Positions 43,832 to 55,775 are shown, counted from the first letter of the stretch. The stretch: 64,000 nucleotides of DNA from Mycobacterium sp. 852002-10029_SCH5224772 (GCF_001667315.1 NZ_LZHT01000134.1:62001-126000), one strand, 5' to 3'. Made by a program: numbers and translations. Notes: a model not told the origin generated them from the sequence alone.

Positions 43832-45886
43832 ATGGATGAGCATAAGCGAACGACCCGGCGCATCGGCGCCGGGCGACGACTGCTGAACAACCCGCGACAG
43901 GCCCGTGACGCCTTGCGCGCGGGCTTTCACTCGTTGCCCGCCGTGCCCATCGGACAGCTGTTGCGCCGGATACCGTCGGCGGGTTCCGCGCCGAACGCGG
44001 AACCCGAAGCGGCACAGTGGCACAGCGAGCCCAGTGCGTCGCGCCTCGCGGTGGGCAATGGCGCATCCTTCGCCGGCTACACGATCTTGCGGCAGCTGGG
44101 CGCCGGCGGAATGGCCGAGGTGTACCTGGCCTTGCATCCCCGGCTGCCGCGCCGCGACGTGATCAAGGTCCTCGCCGAGGCGGTGACGGCCGATCCCGAG
44201 TTTCGCGAAAGGTTCAACCGGGAGGCCGATCTCGCGGCAACACTGTGGCATCCCCATATCGTCGGCGTCCACGACCGCGGCGCGTTCAACGGGCATCTGT
44301 GGATTTCGATGGATTATGTCGAGGGCACCGATGCGTCGCGGTTGGTCAAGGAGGGCCACCCCGAGGGCATGCCGATCCACGAGGTGTGCGCCATCGTGCA
44401 AGCGGTCGCGGGCGCGCTGGACTACGCGCATGACCGCGGCCTGCTGCACCGCGACGTCAAGCCCGCCAACATCCTGCTGACCCATCCCGAAGGCGAAGAT
44501 CGCCGAATCCTGTTGGCGGACTTCGGTGTCGCGCGTCATCTGGGCGACATCAGCGGCATCACCGAAACCAACGTCGCGGTGGGAACGGTGGCTTACGCTG
44601 CGCCCGAGCAGCTGACGGGTTCTCCGATCGACGGGCGGGCAGACCAATACGCCTTGGCCGCAACGGCTTTCCATCTTCTCACCGGCGCGCCGCCGTTCCA
44701 GCATTCCAATCCGATCGCGGTCATCAGTCAGCACCTGCACGAGGACCCTCCTCGGCTGAGCGATTTTCGGCCGGACCTGGCGGAGCTCGACGACGTTTTC
44801 TCAAAGGCGCTCGCCAAGCGGCCCGAGCACAGGTTCGCGCGGTGCCGCGCGTTCGCCGCGGCGGTCAGCGAGCAGTTCCCCGAGGCCGGCGGCAACGCGC
44901 AGCCCCGTACCGCCCCGTCGGCGCCGCACCGTCGGCGCGGGCCCGGCGGCGCCCTTGCGGCCTTGAACCACCGGTTTTCGTCGAAAACCCGATGGGCCGC
45001 CGCGCTGGTGTGCGCGGTGCTCGTGGCCGTCGCGGCGACCTGGTCGGTCCTGTACTCCTTTCAGCCCGCCACGCCGCCGCCCAACCCGGCGCTGGCATCC
45101 AAACCGTCCGTCCCCGCCCCCAGCGCCGCACCCGCCGCCGGGGGACCGGTGCTGAATGGGACCTACACGCTGGATTACGACCAGGCCAAGCGGACCACCA
45201 ACGGGATCGGCATCCGGCACGGCGGAGCCACCACCGACTGGTGGGCGTTCCGGTCGGCCTGCACGACCAACGGCTGCGCGGCCACCGGGACCCAGCTGGA
45301 CGATCTCACCCACCAGGCGCCCAGCGGCCAGACCGACACCCTGCGCTACGTGGGCGGCTACTGGCAGGGGGCGCCCGAGCAGTTGCACGTGGGCTGCGCT
45401 CAGCCGAACGGCCGGGTCCCGGCCACTCAGCAGGAAACCGTCGCCTGGTCACTGGCACCGCAGGGCGACGGCACGCTGCGCGGCACAAAGACAGAAACCG
45501 TGCTGAGTAACGAGTGCGGCGCTCAGGGGGCGGTGGTGCGGGTGCCCGTGGTGGCCACCCGGGCCGGCGCTGCGCCGGCCGCGGTGACGTTGGGCGACCC
45601 CACCCAGGTCATCAACACCTCGACCCCCGCGTCCGCTCCGTCGCCGCCGGTGTTCGGCGGGCTGTGCGGTGACGTGGGCAAGGTCGCCTACGATCCGACC
45701 AACAACGAGCAGATCGTGTGCGAAGGCAGCAGCTGGGCCAAAGCCCCCATCACGATGGGCGTGCACGCGGCCGGCAGCTCGTGCGACCGGCCGGGCACCT
45801 CGGTGTTCGCGATGAGCACCTCCAGCGACGGCTACCTGCTGCAATGCGATCCGGTCACCCGGACGTGGGCGCACCCGGCGGGGTAG
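43832..45886 (+). CDS. membrane Ser/Thr protein kinase, PknF-like
   Basis: A 684-residue receptor kinase. The kinase domain (residues about 82-345) has the glycine loop GAGGMAEVY, Lys112, the catalytic HRDVKPAN loop (Asp208), DFG (Asp230) and GTVAYAAPEQL. One helix spans about 388-410. The outer domain of about 270 residues begins after a Pro/Ala-rich stretch and has several cysteine pairs (such as CTTNGC). It resembles Mtb PknF, the kinase for Rv1747. About 80 residues precede the kinase, which PknF lacks; a GTG at 44051 would remove them. It faces away from the exporter gene across a 155-base gap. In Mtb the pair are co-directional, as I recall. Confidence 0.88.
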   Translation: MDEHKRTTRRIGAGRRLLNNPRQARDALRAGFHSLPAVPIGQLLRRIPSAGSAPNAEPEAAQWHSEPSASRLAVGNGASFAGYTILRQLGAGGMAEVYLALHPRLPRRDVIKVLAEAVTADPEFRERFNREADLAATLWHPHIVGVHDRGAFNGHLWISMDYVEGTDASRLVKEGHPEGMPIHEVCAIVQAVAGALDYAHDRGLLHRDVKPANILLTHPEGEDRRILLADFGVARHLGDISGITETNVAVGTVAYAAPEQLTGSPIDGRADQYALAATAFHLLTGAPPFQHSNPIAVISQHLHEDPPRLSDFRPDLAELDDVFSKALAKRPEHRFARCRAFAAAVSEQFPEAGGNAQPRTAPSAPHRRRGPGGALAALNHRFSSKTRWAAALVCAVLVAVAATWSVLYSFQPATPPPNPALASKPSVPAPSAAPAAGGPVLNGTYTLDYDQAKRTTNGIGIRHGGATTDWWAFRSACTTNGCAATGTQLDDLTHQAPSGQTDTLRYVGGYWQGAPEQLHVGCAQPNGRVPATQQETVAWSLAPQGDGTLRGTKTETVLSNECGAQGAVVRVPVVATRAGAAPAAVTLGDPTQVINTSTPASAPSPPVFGGLCGDVGKVAYDPTNNEQIVCEGSSWAKAPITMGVHAAGSSCDRPGTSVFAMSTSSDGYLLQCDPVTRTWAHPAG

Positions 45887-46000
45887 GCGGAGGGAGTCTC
45901 GCCGAACGTGCACTCCTTGCGAATTTCCGGCCGATTCTCGCGTTCAGCACACGTCGGCGGCGATTGGCGCGGCGTTCCGTGCAGACCGGCTCCAACGCAC

Positions 46001-46023
46001 TTGTCGGTGATCGCCTCTACCCT
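46001..46023 (+). promoter_or_regulatory. RecA-NDp/PafBC DNA-damage promoter of uvrB
   Basis: TTGTCGGTG (46001-46009), eight spacer bases, then TACCCT (46018-46023) is an exact fit to the TTGTCRGTG-N8-TANNNT motif of LexA-independent damage promoters activated by PafBC. The -10 ends 6 bases before the ATG, so the message should be leaderless. Confidence 0.85.
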
Positions 46024-46029
46024 GGTGGC

Positions 46030-48207
46030 ATGGCATTCGCCACCGAACACCCGGTAGTCGCTCATTCGGAATATCGCCCGGCCGAAGAGGCCGTGGCAGG
46101 GCTGGTGCGCGTCGGCGGCCGCTTCGAAGTGGTCAGCCCGCACGACCCTGCCGGCGACCAGCCGGCGGCCATCGACGAGCTGGAGCGCCGGATCAACGCG
46201 GGGGAGCGCGACGTGGTGCTGCTCGGCGCCACCGGCACCGGGAAGTCGGCCACCACCGCCTGGCTCATCGAGCGGCTGCAGCGGCCGACCCTGGTGATGG
46301 CTCCCAACAAGACGCTGGCCGCCCAGCTGGCCAACGAGCTGCGGGAGATGTTGCCGCACAACGCCGTTGAGTACTTCGTGTCGTACTACGACTACTACCA
46401 GCCCGAGGCGTACATCGCGCAGACCGACACCTACATCGAAAAGGACAGCTCCATCAACGACGATGTGGAGCGGCTGCGGCACTCCGCGACGTCGTCGCTG
46501 CTGTCGCGCCGCGACGTGGTCGTGGTGGCGTCCGTGTCATGCATCTACGGCCTGGGCACGCCGCAGTCCTACCTGGACCGCTCGGTGGAACTGCAGGTCG
46601 GCAACGAGGTGCCCCGGGACGCGCTGCTGCGACTCCTGGTCGACGTCCAGTACACCCGCAACGACCTGTCCTTCACCCGCGGCTCGTTCCGGGTGCGCGG
46701 GGACACGGTGGAGATCATCCCGTCCTACGAAGAGCTGGCAGTGCGCATCGAGTTCTTCGGCGACGAGATCGAGGCGCTCTACTACCTGCACCCGCTGACG
46801 GGCGACGTGATCCGGCAGGTGGACTCGCTGCGCATCTTCCCGGCCACCCACTACGTGGCCGGCCCCGAGCGGATGGCCCACGCCATCTCGACGATCGAAG
46901 AAGAACTGGCCGCCAGGCTGGCCGAGCTGGAGGGCCAGGGGAAGCTGCTCGAGGCGCAGCGGCTGCGGATGCGCACCAACTACGACATCGAGATGATGCG
47001 CCAGGTCGGGTTCTGCTCGGGCATCGAGAACTACTCGCGCCACATCGACGCCCGGGGGGCGGGTTCCCCGCCGGCGACCCTGCTCGACTACTTCCCGGAA
47101 GACTTCCTGATGGTCATCGACGAGTCGCACGTCACCGTGCCGCAGATCGGCGGCATGTACGAGGGCGACATGTCGCGCAAACGCAACCTGGTCGAGTACG
47201 GCTTCCGGTTGCCGTCGGCGTGCGATAACCGCCCGCTGACGTGGGAGGAGTTCGCCGACCGCATCGGGCAGACGGTGTATCTGTCGGCCACCCCGGGCCC
47301 CTACGAGCTCAGCCAGTCCGGCGGCGAGTTCGTCGAGCAGGTCATCCGGCCCACCGGCTTGGTGGACCCGAAAGTGGTGGTCAAGCCGACCAAGGGGCAG
47401 ATCGACGACCTGATCGGCGAGATCCGCAAGCGCACCGACGCCGACCAGCGGGTGCTGGTCACGACGCTCACCAAGAAGATGGCCGAGGACCTCACCGACT
47501 ACCTGCTCGAAATGGGCATCCGGGTGCGCTATCTGCACTCGGAAGTCGACACGCTGCGCCGAGTGGAGCTGCTGCGTCAGCTGCGGCTCGGTGAGTACGA
47601 CGTGCTGGTCGGCATCAACCTGCTGCGTGAGGGCCTGGACCTGCCCGAGGTGTCGCTCGTGGCCATCCTCGACGCCGACAAGGAGGGATTCCTGCGGTCC
47701 GCGCGCAGCCTGATCCAAACCATCGGCCGCGCCGCCCGCAACGTCTCCGGCGAAGTGCACATGTACGCCGACAGGATCACCGACTCGATGAAGGAGGCCA
47801 TCGACGAGACCGAACGGCGCCGGGCCAAGCAGGTCGCGTACAACGAGGCCCACGGCATCGACCCGCAGCCGCTGCGCAAGAAGATCGCCGACATCCTCGA
47901 CCAGGTCTATCGCGAGGCCTCTGATACAGAAGCCAGCGTGGTGGAGATCGGCGGGTCAGGGCGTAACGCGTCCCGGGGCCGGCGCGCGCAGGGCGAACCG
48001 GGCCGCGCGGTCAGCGCCGGGGTGTTCGAGGGCCGCGACACGGCCAGCATGCCCCGCGCCGAACTCGCCGACCTGATCAAAGACCTCACCGCGCAGATGA
48101 TGGCCGCCGCCCGCGACTTGCAGTTCGAGCTGGCCGCGCGGTTCCGGGACGAGATCGCCGACCTCAAAAAGGAACTGCGCGGGATGGACGCCGCCGGGCT
48201 GAAATGA
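46030..48207 (+). CDS. uvrB: excinuclease ABC subunit UvrB
   Basis: The damage-verifying helicase-like subunit of nucleotide excision repair. It is 725 residues, with Walker A LLGATGTGKSATT, the beta-hairpin YYDYYQPEAYIAQTDTYIEKDSS, DESH, helicase motifs up to QTIGRAARN, and a C-terminal UvrC-binding coiled coil (LIKDLTAQMMAAARDLQFELAARFRDEIADL). ATG 46030 is fixed by the promoter 6 bases upstream; the longer frame overlaps the kinase gene. Together with uvrA about 7 kb away it shares a damage promoter type. Confidence 0.96.
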   Translation: MAFATEHPVVAHSEYRPAEEAVAGLVRVGGRFEVVSPHDPAGDQPAAIDELERRINAGERDVVLLGATGTGKSATTAWLIERLQRPTLVMAPNKTLAAQLANELREMLPHNAVEYFVSYYDYYQPEAYIAQTDTYIEKDSSINDDVERLRHSATSSLLSRRDVVVVASVSCIYGLGTPQSYLDRSVELQVGNEVPRDALLRLLVDVQYTRNDLSFTRGSFRVRGDTVEIIPSYEELAVRIEFFGDEIEALYYLHPLTGDVIRQVDSLRIFPATHYVAGPERMAHAISTIEEELAARLAELEGQGKLLEAQRLRMRTNYDIEMMRQVGFCSGIENYSRHIDARGAGSPPATLLDYFPEDFLMVIDESHVTVPQIGGMYEGDMSRKRNLVEYGFRLPSACDNRPLTWEEFADRIGQTVYLSATPGPYELSQSGGEFVEQVIRPTGLVDPKVVVKPTKGQIDDLIGEIRKRTDADQRVLVTTLTKKMAEDLTDYLLEMGIRVRYLHSEVDTLRRVELLRQLRLGEYDVLVGINLLREGLDLPEVSLVAILDADKEGFLRSARSLIQTIGRAARNVSGEVHMYADRITDSMKEAIDETERRRAKQVAYNEAHGIDPQPLRKKIADILDQVYREASDTEASVVEIGGSGRNASRGRRAQGEPGRAVSAGVFEGRDTASMPRAELADLIKDLTAQMMAAARDLQFELAARFRDEIADLKKELRGMDAAGLK

Positions 48208-48252
48208 GTTTGCTGGCAACCGATCTCCGGCCGGTACCCCCGCGCCACCCCA

Positions 48253-48258
48253 TACGGT
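48253..48258 (+). promoter_or_regulatory. leaderless -10 element of the MFS gene
   Basis: TACGGT ends 6 bases before the GTG at 48265. No ribosome site lies upstream of a possible message start other than AGAGGG, which directly touches the GTG. Confidence 0.45.
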
Positions 48259-48264
48259 AGAGGG

Positions 48265-49683
48265 GTGACCGACGCGGCGACTATCACCGGCGGCTGGCGA
48301 GAGCTGCTGGGCGCGCGGTACCTGAGAACGTCAATCCTGCTGGCCGGCGGGGTGGCGTTGTACGCCACAAACGAGTTCCTGACCACCAGCTTGTTGCCCA
48401 ACACCATCGCCGAAATCGGCGGCAGCCGGCTCTACGCGTGGGTGACGACGCTGTATCTGGTCGGGTCGGTGGTCGCTGCGACGATGGTCAATCCGCTGCT
48501 GCTGCGCATCGGGGCGCGGTCGTCGTATTTGTTCGGACTCGCCGTGTTCGGGATCGCCAGCCTGGTTTGCGGTGCGGCGCCCAACATGCACGTCCTGATT
48601 GCCGGGCGGGCGATGCAGGGCGTGGCCGGGGGCCTGCTGGCCGGCCTGGGCTACGCGGTGATCAACTCCGCGCTGCCCCGCTGGTTGTGGACGCGGGGCT
48701 CGGCGCTGGTGTCGGCGATGTGGGGAGTCGCGACCGTGGTCGGGCCCACGACGGGCGGGCTGTTCGCGCAGCTCGGGATCTGGCGGTGGGCCTTTGTCGT
48801 GATGGCCATCCTGACCGCCTTGATGGCCCTGCTGGTGCCGGTCGCGCTGGCCCGCGTCGCCCCGACGAACGGGATCCCGCGGATGAAGGTGCCGGTGTGG
48901 TCGCTGCTGATCATCGGCGTGGCCGCGTTGGCGGTCAGCGTCGCGCAGGTTCCGCGCAACACCGTGGCGACGTACGGGCTGCTCGCGGCCGGCATCGCGC
49001 TGGTCGGCCTGTTCGTGATCGTCGACTGGCGCATGCACTCGGCCATCTTGCCGCCCAGCGTGTTCTCTCCGGGACCGTTGAAGTGGATCTACCTCACCAT
49101 GGGTGTACTGATGGGTGCCGCGATGGTGAACACGTATGTGCCGCTGTTCGGGCAGCGGTTGGCCCATCTGACGCCGATCGCGGCCGGCTTCCTGGGCGCG
49201 GCGCTCGCCCTCGGCTGGACGGTCAGCGAAATCGTCAGCGCGTCGCTGGAAAACCCGCGAACGATCGGGCGGGTGGTCATGGTGGCGCCGTTGGTGGCCG
49301 CGTCCGGCCTGGCGATGGGTGCCGTGGCCCGGCACGGTGACGCGTCTGCATGGACCGCCGGCCTATGGGCGGTGGCTCTGCTGGTCGCCGGCATCGGCAT
49401 CGGTATGGCCTGGCCGCACCTGTCGGCCCGCGCGATGGCCTGCGTCAACGACCCGGCCGAGGGCGGCGCCGCCTCGGCGGCGATCAACACCGTCCAGCTG
49501 ACCTCCGCGGCGATCGGCGGCGGGCTGGCCGGGGTCGTCGTCAACACCGCCACCGGCGGCGAAGCGGTGGCGGCCCACCTGCTGTTCACGGTCTTCACCG
49601 CATTGAGCGCCGCCGGGGTGGCGGTGTCGTACGCCGCGACGCGCTCGGTCCGCCAGGCGCGGCCCGTCGTCAACGTCGGCTGA
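48265..49683 (+). CDS. MFS drug-efflux type permease (Rv1634 type)
   Basis: A 472-residue major facilitator protein with about fourteen hydrophobic segments, like DHA2-type exporters. Motif-like blocks are LPNTIAEIGGSRLYAWVTTLYLVGS near the N-terminus, IGARSSYLFG between helices 2 and 3, and AGRAMQGVAGGLLAGLGYAVI. It matches Mtb Rv1634, for which drug efflux has been proposed. The C-terminal part has EGGAASAAINTVQLTSAAIGGGLAG. Substrate unknown here. It starts 57 bases after uvrB with its own likely promoter. Confidence 0.9.
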   Translation: MTDAATITGGWRELLGARYLRTSILLAGGVALYATNEFLTTSLLPNTIAEIGGSRLYAWVTTLYLVGSVVAATMVNPLLLRIGARSSYLFGLAVFGIASLVCGAAPNMHVLIAGRAMQGVAGGLLAGLGYAVINSALPRWLWTRGSALVSAMWGVATVVGPTTGGLFAQLGIWRWAFVVMAILTALMALLVPVALARVAPTNGIPRMKVPVWSLLIIGVAALAVSVAQVPRNTVATYGLLAAGIALVGLFVIVDWRMHSAILPPSVFSPGPLKWIYLTMGVLMGAAMVNTYVPLFGQRLAHLTPIAAGFLGAALALGWTVSEIVSASLENPRTIGRVVMVAPLVAASGLAMGAVARHGDASAWTAGLWAVALLVAGIGIGMAWPHLSARAMACVNDPAEGGAASAAINTVQLTSAAIGGGLAGVVVNTATGGEAVAAHLLFTVFTALSAAGVAVSYAATRSVRQARPVVNVG

Positions 49684-49694
49684 GCCGTCAGCGA

Positions 49695-51278
49695 CTACCG
49701 CGTGGACTTGACAACCTGCGAGTAATGGAATTGCCAACGCTCGACAATGTGGAAGCCGAGGTAGCCCGGGAATCGGTATGCCGGGGCGCGCCCGAATGCG
49801 CTTCCGGGCGGCAGCGATTGTCCCGATTGATGGTCGGGCAGCGAATTGTCTTTGTTGGTAATGGTCCAGATTGTGGAGCATTTGTTGATTTTGGCCGTCG
49901 TCAGCCATACGGCGACGTGGCCGTCCCACAGCGATCCGACCTTGGGGCCGTACACGCCGCGTTCGACGTCGATCAGCGACCGGAAGGCTTCCGGGCGGGT
50001 GGCCAGCAACGCCCGGATCGGCCCGGGCTTCCACGGCACGGTGTTGTCCACCATCAGGCAGTCGCCGGGGGCGGCGTGTGAGCTGATCAGGTCGGCGACC
50101 TGGCTGTAGTCCCACCCTTCCTTGGCATACGGCCAGCGCTGGATGAACAGATAATTCGGCGTCGCGGCAATGCCGAACAACAGCACCGCGCCGACCACCT
50201 GCCACGGCCGGCGGGCGAGCGTGACGATGCAGACGGCCAGGACGATGGCCATCGCGGGCGCGGTGAAGATCAGGTAGCGCGGGTAGTAGATCGGTTCGTT
50301 GACGGCCGAATAGATGACGACGAGCGCGGTCGGAATGACCATCCACGCCGCACAGATGGCCAACAACCGGCGCGGGTCGCCGGCCGCGGCCGGCGCGCCG
50401 ACCAGCCTGGTCACCGCCGCCGCGACGATCACGACCGCGCTCAGCACCGCGAAGGCGACGCTGTGGTCGAAATACTGGCGCAGGATGATGTCGAACGCGT
50501 AATGCCAGCTCACGGGATAGATCCAGCCGACCTGCCAGACCTGGCCATGGGCGAACAGCGCGAACGGAATCATGGCCGCGACCGCGACGGCCGAGGTGGC
50601 GGCCCACCACAACACCGGAGACTTGCGGGACCCTGCGGGGAGCAGCAGAGGCAGGATCGCGCCGTACACCGGCACCAGCAGGACCAGGTTGACGTTGAGC
50701 AGGATCGACAGCGTCAGTCCCAGCGCGTACCAAACCCACCCGCGCCGCCTGTTGCGCCGGGCGGTGGCCACGAACAGCACCGTCAGCCACACGGACGCGG
50801 CCGCCACGAAGGCGTACGGACGCGCTTCCATGCCCGCCCACGTGGTGCGGGGCAGGATGGCGAAAATCGCGCCCGCGCACACCGCCGTCGGGCGCGTCGC
50901 GAACCGCTTGGTGAACACCGTGACCCCGGCGGCGGCGGCGCCGATTGCGAGGGCGCTGGGGAACCGTGAGAAGAACTCGGTGGGCGGGAACAGTGCGAAC
51001 CACCCGTGCATCACCAGGTAGTACGCCCCGTGCACGGCGTCGATGCGGCCCAGTAGCCGCCACAGCTCGGGCAACGTCCGGCTCGCCGCGGCCGAGATCG
51101 TCGCCCCCTCGTCGAACCACAGCGACGGCCGGCAGGCCCAGGCGGCGCTGACGACGGTGGCGAACAGGGCGATCGCCCACGGGTCGAGCAACCTGCCGCG
51201 GGGGCGGGCGGCGACGGGATCGTCGACGATATCCCCGGTATGCGGCTCGAAAATCGGCTCGAGGGTGGGCATGGACAT
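49695..51278 (-). CDS. GT-C mannosyltransferase, LAM cap type (Rv1635c)
   Basis: A polyprenyl-phosphate-mannose dependent glycosyltransferase of the GT-C superfamily, with about ten or eleven helices and a lumen-side loop carrying the catalytic acid in PSLWFDEGATISAAASRTL. In Mtb, Rv1635c adds the first mannose of the caps on lipoarabinomannan. The soluble C-terminal domain includes HAAPGDCLMVDNTVPWKPGP and a conserved WQFHYSQVV end. It is 527 residues from ATG 51278 (MSMPTLEPIF); ATG 51272 is also possible, and the longer upstream frame is not credible. Convergent with the MFS gene, whose stop lies 11 bases away. Confidence 0.88.
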   Translation of the reverse strand: MSMPTLEPIFEPHTGDIVDDPVAARPRGRLLDPWAIALFATVVSAAWACRPSLWFDEGATISAAASRTLPELWRLLGRIDAVHGAYYLVMHGWFALFPPTEFFSRFPSALAIGAAAAGVTVFTKRFATRPTAVCAGAIFAILPRTTWAGMEARPYAFVAAASVWLTVLFVATARRNRRRGWVWYALGLTLSILLNVNLVLLVPVYGAILPLLLPAGSRKSPVLWWAATSAVAVAAMIPFALFAHGQVWQVGWIYPVSWHYAFDIILRQYFDHSVAFAVLSAVVIVAAAVTRLVGAPAAAGDPRRLLAICAAWMVIPTALVVIYSAVNEPIYYPRYLIFTAPAMAIVLAVCIVTLARRPWQVVGAVLLFGIAATPNYLFIQRWPYAKEGWDYSQVADLISSHAAPGDCLMVDNTVPWKPGPIRALLATRPEAFRSLIDVERGVYGPKVGSLWDGHVAVWLTTAKINKCSTIWTITNKDNSLPDHQSGQSLPPGSAFGRAPAYRFPGYLGFHIVERWQFHYSQVVKSTR

Positions 51279-51520
51279 GATGCTTGTTACTTTAGGGCGC
51301 GGCCCGTCGAACCGGTCACAAAGAGCTCCCGCCGCATTCTCAGTTCGCGTCCGTATTCGCGAAAGGCAGCGTAATGCAATACTTTCCGCCGTCGCCGACA
51401 GCATTTGATTGTTTTGTCATCGGCGATATTGTCGGGTGGCGCAGCCGGCCCCCGCAAATTGCGGGCGCGCCACGTCGCACTGTGTCGCAAATCTTTCTCC
51501 TCAGCACCGAGCAAACGCGA

Positions 51521-51526
51521 TACTGT
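51521..51526 (+). promoter_or_regulatory. probable -10 element of the universal stress protein gene
   Basis: TACTGT fits TANNNT. It lies 36 bases before the ATG and would give a leader of about 30 bases containing a hairpin. The rest of the 284-base gap (51279-51562) shows no gene. Confidence 0.4.
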
Positions 51527-51530
51527 CTTG

Positions 51531-51546
51531 GGTTGGCTGACCAACC
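51531..51546 (+). promoter_or_regulatory. 5' leader hairpin before the universal stress protein gene
   Basis: GGTTGG-CTGA-CCAACC is a perfect six-pair stem with a four-base loop, six bases before the GGGAGGG ribosome site (51553-51559). At the start of the message it could stabilise the RNA. Confidence 0.55.
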
Positions 51547-51562
51547 GAAACTGGGAGGGTAA

Positions 51563-52006
51563 ATGGGCGCCTATCGGACTGTGGTGGTAGGAACCGATGG
51601 CTCGGACTCGTCAATGCGTGCGGTAGAGAAGGCGGCCCAGATCGCCGGACCGGACGCCAAGCTGATCGTGGCCTCGGCGTACTTGCCCCAACATGAGGAC
51701 GCCCGGGCCGCCGACGCCCTCCGGGACGAGAGCTACAAGGTTTCGGGCACCGCGCCGATTTACGCCATTCTGCGCGACGCCAGGGACCGCGCCCACGCGG
51801 CCGGTGCGAAAAACATCGACGAACGCCCGATCGTGGGCGCGCCGGTCGATGCGCTCGTGCACCTCGCCGAGGAAGAGCAGGCCGATCTGCTCGTGGTCGG
51901 CAACGTCGGTCTGAGCACCATCGCCGGCCGGCTGCTGGGATCGGTGCCGGCCAACGTCTCGCGCCGGGCCAAGACCGACGTGTTGATCGTGCACACCACG
52001 ACGTAG
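51563..52006 (+). CDS. universal stress protein (Rv1636/TB15.3 type)
   Basis: A 147-residue single-domain UspA protein. It starts MGAYRTVVVGTDGSDSSMRAVEKAA and ends with the nucleotide-binding GNVGLSTIAGRLLGSVPANVSRRAKTDVLIVHT, including the G-2x-G-9x-G-S pattern. The Mtb homologue Rv1636 binds cyclic AMP as well as ATP, which may matter because an adenylyl cyclase is encoded in the same window. Strong GGGAGGG ribosome site; abundant in Mtb proteomes. Confidence 0.93.
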   Translation: MGAYRTVVVGTDGSDSSMRAVEKAAQIAGPDAKLIVASAYLPQHEDARAADALRDESYKVSGTAPIYAILRDARDRAHAAGAKNIDERPIVGAPVDALVHLAEEEQADLLVVGNVGLSTIAGRLLGSVPANVSRRAKTDVLIVHTTT

Positions 52007-52024
52007 CCGCCCGCCCGGCTGGGG

Positions 52025-52723
52025 CTACCAGCCTCGCTCGCGCCATTCGCTCAGGTGGGGGCGTTCTGCGCCCAACACCGTGTCGTCGCCGTGGCCGGGG
52101 TAGATGACCGTCGAGTCGGCGTACACGTCGAACACCCGGGTGGTGACGTCGTCGAGCAACTGGTCGAAATCGCCGGCCTGCCAGGTCTTGCCGACGCCGC
52201 CCGGAAACAGGCAGTCGCCGGTGAACAACTGGGTGGTCCCGCCGGTCGCGGGCCCGTCCAGGGCCAGTGCGATCGATCCGGGGGTGTGCCCCCGCAGGTG
52301 GATGACGTCGAAGCTCAGCTCGCCGATCTGCACGGTGTCACCACCGGCCAGCAAACGGTCCGGTTTGACCGGCAGGGCATCGGCGTCGATCTCGTTCGCG
52401 GCGGTCGGCGCCCCGGTCGCGGTCGCCACGGCCTCCAGCGCCTGCCAGTGATCGAAGTGCTGATGGCTGGTCACGATCAGCGACACCTTCGGTGCGTTCT
52501 GCCGGATCAGGCCGATCAGGTCGTCGGCGTCGTTGGCGGCGTCGATGAGCAGTGTTTCGCCGGTGGCGGAACACGTCACCAGATACGCGTTGTTGTCCAT
52601 GGGGCCTACCGACGCCTTTATGATCGTGGCGCCGGGCAGGGTCCGGCGGGCCGCGGTACCAGGGTCGACGTGTCCCGTGTAGTTGTCGACAAGCTTGTCA
52701 GTGGGGCCGTCCTGGGCTGTCAT
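52025..52723 (-). CDS. metallo-beta-lactamase fold hydrolase (Rv1637c type)
   Basis: A 232-residue glyoxalase-II-like hydrolase. The zinc motif is SHQHFDHW (HxHxDH form), with further histidines in LRGHTPGS and YPGHGDDT and the aspartate in FTGDCLFPGG. It may hydrolyse a thioester such as S-lactoyl-mycothiol, but the substrate is not shown. The ATG at 52723 (MTAQDGPTDK) is preferred; the longer frame overlaps the uvrA region. TAACGT lies 7 bases upstream, so it is probably leaderless. It is divergent from uvrA. Confidence 0.88.
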   Translation of the reverse strand: MTAQDGPTDKLVDNYTGHVDPGTAARRTLPGATIIKASVGPMDNNAYLVTCSATGETLLIDAANDADDLIGLIRQNAPKVSLIVTSHQHFDHWQALEAVATATGAPTAANEIDADALPVKPDRLLAGGDTVQIGELSFDVIHLRGHTPGSIALALDGPATGGTTQLFTGDCLFPGGVGKTWQAGDFDQLLDDVTTRVFDVYADSTVIYPGHGDDTVLGAERPHLSEWRERGW

Positions 52724-52730
52724 AGCGGCC

Positions 52731-52736
52731 ACGTTA
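52731..52736 (-). promoter_or_regulatory. leaderless -10 element of the Rv1637c-type gene
   Basis: TAACGT on the minus strand ends 7 bases before the ATG. It sits 16 bases from the uvrA damage promoter on the other strand, so the two promoters are back to back. Confidence 0.45.
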
Positions 52737-52751
52737 CTGGTCACACGCTGC

Positions 52752-52774
52752 TTGTCGGTATGGGCACATAGCAT
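52752..52774 (+). promoter_or_regulatory. RecA-NDp/PafBC DNA-damage promoter of uvrA
   Basis: TTGTCGGTA (52752-52760), eight spacer bases, then TAGCAT (52769-52774). It differs from the TTGTCRGTG-N8-TANNNT consensus only in the ninth base. The message start would be near 52781, leaving a leader of about 76 bases before the TTG start of uvrA. Confidence 0.75.
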
Positions 52775-52856
52775 GGAATGCGCCGTGCGCAACTCCGACC
52801 CGGGATCGGCGTTGCGGCAACGAAGAAGTAGCAGACAGTTCCTGAGAGGGGCAGCG

Positions 52857-55775
<2,919 letters not shown>

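Noticed and set aside
45887..46029. LexA (SOS) box upstream of uvrB
   Set aside because: No TCGAAC-N4-GTTCGA-like palindrome is present; the PafBC-type motif explains damage control better.
52695..52717. TTGTCAGTG near the Rv1637c-type start, as another damage promoter
   Set aside because: Eight bases later the sequence is CTGGGC, not TANNNT, and it lies inside the coding region.
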